The notes below the pieces were generated by a model that did no database searches, was not told the origin of the DNA, and saw only the letters and a list, made by a program, of their open reading frames with translations. The translations under genes and the position numbers were made by a program. 24,374 nt of DNA from CAZDYP01 sp964509505 (GTDB taxonomy: Bacteria > Chloroflexota > Anaerolineae > JACRMK01). The stretch lies in assembly GCA_964509505.1 (NCBI GenBank), contig CAZDYP010000067.1, forward strand, positions 1-24,374, written 5' to 3'. This document shows, piece after piece, positions 23,059 through 24,374 of this stretch; position 1 is the stretch's first letter; every line of letters begins with the position of its first letter.

Positions 23059-23562
23059 TTACTCCAACACGATCTCCCCACTCTTCCCTCCGCTCTTTCG
23101 CGTCAATCGCACATCTTGAATTCGCATCGCACGATCAACCGCTTTCGCCATGTCGTAAATCGTCAGCGCGGCGACGCTCACTGCCATCAACGCCTCCATC
23201 TCCACGCCCGTTTTGCCGCGTGTTTTCGCCGTCGCCGTTATGCGAATCTCCTGTATTTCCCCTAATTTCTCTTGATTGCCTTCGTCAGCCTCTGGCAGCT
23301 CAAAATCTATCTTCACGTGAGTCAGCATCAATGGATGACACATCGGAATCAACTCGCTCGTCTTCTTCGCGGCCATGATGCCCGCGACGCGCGCGACGGC
23401 GAGCACGTCACCTTTCTCTAAACCGCCCGTGCGAATAAGCGCCAAGGTTTCCGAGCGCATCTGAATCGCGCCTTTGGCGATTGCGAGACGTTCCGTGTCG
23501 GCTTTGTCGCCCACATCCACCATGCGAGCGCGCCCTTGTTCGTCTAAATGGGTAAGCGGCAT
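23059..23562 (-). CDS. moaC: Cyclic pyranopterin monophosphate synthase MoaC
   Basis: This 167-aa enzyme acts with MoaA to make cyclic pyranopterin monophosphate, the first intermediate of molybdenum cofactor. Residues matching the E. coli active site are present: Lys50, His76 (MCHPL), Glu121 and Glu123 (GVEMEAL), Asp137 and Lys140 (YDMAK). SGGKSGE near the end is typical. There is an insertion of about ten residues at 91-103. ATG at 23562 has GGAGGGG upstream. It is the only molybdenum-cofactor gene in the window and may supply cofactor to the molybdoenzyme encoded at 71-8338; that link is inference. Confidence 0.95.
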   Translation of the reverse strand: MPLTHLDEQGRARMVDVGDKADTERLAIAKGAIQMRSETLALIRTGGLEKGDVLAVARVAGIMAAKKTSELIPMCHPLMLTHVKIDFELPEADEGNQEKLGEIQEIRITATAKTRGKTGVEMEALMAVSVAALTIYDMAKAVDRAMRIQDVRLTRKSGGKSGEIVLE

Positions 23563-23572
23563 AGCCCCTCCA

Positions 23573-23626
23573 TTGTTGATTGTAACCACCCAATCAACAA
23601 TCTAACATCTAAAATCCAAAATTTCT
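23573..23626. repeat. Inverted repeat TTGTTGATTG / CAATCAACAA with heptads
   Basis: A perfect 10-bp inverted repeat (23573-23582 and 23591-23600) with an 8-nt loop lies just upstream of moaC and 1 base from the kinase stop. It is followed by ATCTAAA/ATCCAAA units into the 3' end of the kinase gene. Confidence 0.7.
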
Positions 23627-24240
23627 TTGCCTTGCAATTTGTCCTGGATGCGCGACACAATCAGCGCAAGATGGTCGGGGTGCTTCACGAAATCCAAGTT
23701 GTCGGCAGGCACGGTGAGCATCGGACACAAAGTGAATGCCGACACCCATTCATCGTACAGCGCGTTGAGCTGCGCGAGGTAAGCGCGTGGGATGTTGCGC
23801 TCGTAATCGCGCCCGCGCAACGCGATGCGCGCGAGCAGCGTTTCGACGTCAGCGCGCAGATACACGACGAGATCGGGCGTCGGCAGCAGCTCGATCACGG
23901 TCTCGTAGAGATCACGATAACAGCGATAATCACGCTCGCCGATTTGCCCTTGCCGGTGCAAATTCTTGGCGAAGATCTCCGCGTCCTCATAGACGCTGCG
24001 ATCTTGCAGCACCGTCGTCGGATACGCCCTAATATGTTGGTGATGGCGCAAGCGGCGCGACAAGAAAAAAATTTGCGACTGAAACGCCCAGCGCGGCATG
24101 TCGGCGTAGAAGTCCGACAGATAGGGGTTGTCTTCGTGCGGCTCGAAGAACGGCGCCCAACCGAGCTGCGTCGCAATCATGCCCGTCAGTGTGGACTTGC
24201 CGACGCCGATGTTGCCCGCGATGATGATGTATTTTTTCAG
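23602..24240 (-). CDS. Deoxynucleoside kinase (dGK/dAK-like), apparent CTG start
   Basis: This 212-aa kinase phosphorylates deoxynucleosides for salvage. From the CTG at 24240 it reads (M)KKYIIIAGNIGVGKSTL, which is exactly the family's N-terminus with the P-loop at 9-17. DRS at 80-82 (QDRSVYED), PY at 39-40 and an Arg-rich lid around 145-155 are typical. The first ATG (24180) would remove the P-loop. A TAG codon lies five codons before the CTG in the same frame, and no ATG, GTG or TTG lies between. AGAGGA stands 7-9 bases before the CTG. A sequencing error near the A-run after the CTG is possible. The kinase precedes moaC by about 40 bases. Confidence 0.85.
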   Translation of the reverse strand: MKKYIIIAGNIGVGKSTLTGMIATQLGWAPFFEPHEDNPYLSDFYADMPRWAFQSQIFFLSRRLRHHQHIRAYPTTVLQDRSVYEDAEIFAKNLHRQGQIGERDYRCYRDLYETVIELLPTPDLVVYLRADVETLLARIALRGRDYERNIPRAYLAQLNALYDEWVSAFTLCPMLTVPADNLDFVKHPDHLALIVSRIQDKLQGKEILDFRC

Positions 24241-24374
24241 CTGAACATTCCTCTAAAAATTTTTAACACGCAGACCCGAAGCCTCACAAAGCGCACAAAA
24301 CAATCTTCACATGCTTCGTGACCTCTTCGCGTCTTTGCGTTGGCACATGTTCCATCCGACCAATTAGACCAATC

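Overview
The window most likely comes from a member of the Chloroflexota (Anaerolineae-like), probably a metagenome-assembled scaffold since it has two runs of exactly 100 N. The phylum call is inference. It rests on moderately high GC, Thr-Pro-rich linkers in a secreted protein, a LivF with a basic C-terminal tail, and spacers packed with short heptad repeats. I could not test it against a database.

The central feature (71-8338, all minus strand) is a complete type II DMSO-reductase-family molybdoenzyme locus. In transcription order it encodes a 1149-aa Tat-exported catalytic alpha subunit, a 97-aa acidic protein of unknown function, a 425-aa four-cluster Fe-S beta subunit, a TorD-type chaperone, an HExxH/zinc-finger protein, and a membrane-anchored heme-b gamma subunit. 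Subunit lengths, the N-terminus of the beta subunit and the Cys-x3-Asp-x3-Cys cluster motif of alpha match, from memory, the periplasmic nitrite oxidoreductase/nitrate reductase clade (Nitrospira, Nitrospina, anammox) better than cytoplasmic NarGHI. Sequence alone cannot decide between nitrite oxidation and nitrate reduction. The first gap separates the chaperone from the HExxH gene, so the single reading frame across it is an artefact. A 448-bp non-coding block upstream of alpha (8339-8786) holds a cruciform-like repeat, two minus-strand terminators, a palindrome and a strong leader hairpin.

Upstream of that block, 8787-14130 (minus) carries a lipoprotein gene and a branched-chain-amino-acid-type ABC transporter: LivF, LivK, LivM and LivH. 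LivG is missing, and the second gap lies between LivF and LivK. A membrane-anchored TPR protein (14173-15294, minus) is divergent from a plus-strand run: Na/Pi cotransporter with PhoU-like domain, PDZ/S41 peptidase-like lipoprotein, MFS transporter and zinc alcohol dehydrogenase (15556-21248). The window ends with minus-strand genes for a class III aminotransferase, a NIPSNAP-like protein, MoaC (molybdenum cofactor synthesis, relevant to the molybdoenzyme) and a deoxynucleoside kinase that appears to start at CTG.

Most spacers contain short tandem repeats with a 7-nt period. Each spacer has its own repeat word, and the units are often arranged as inverted pairs able to form long hairpins. This pattern is the most unusual non-coding feature of the window.
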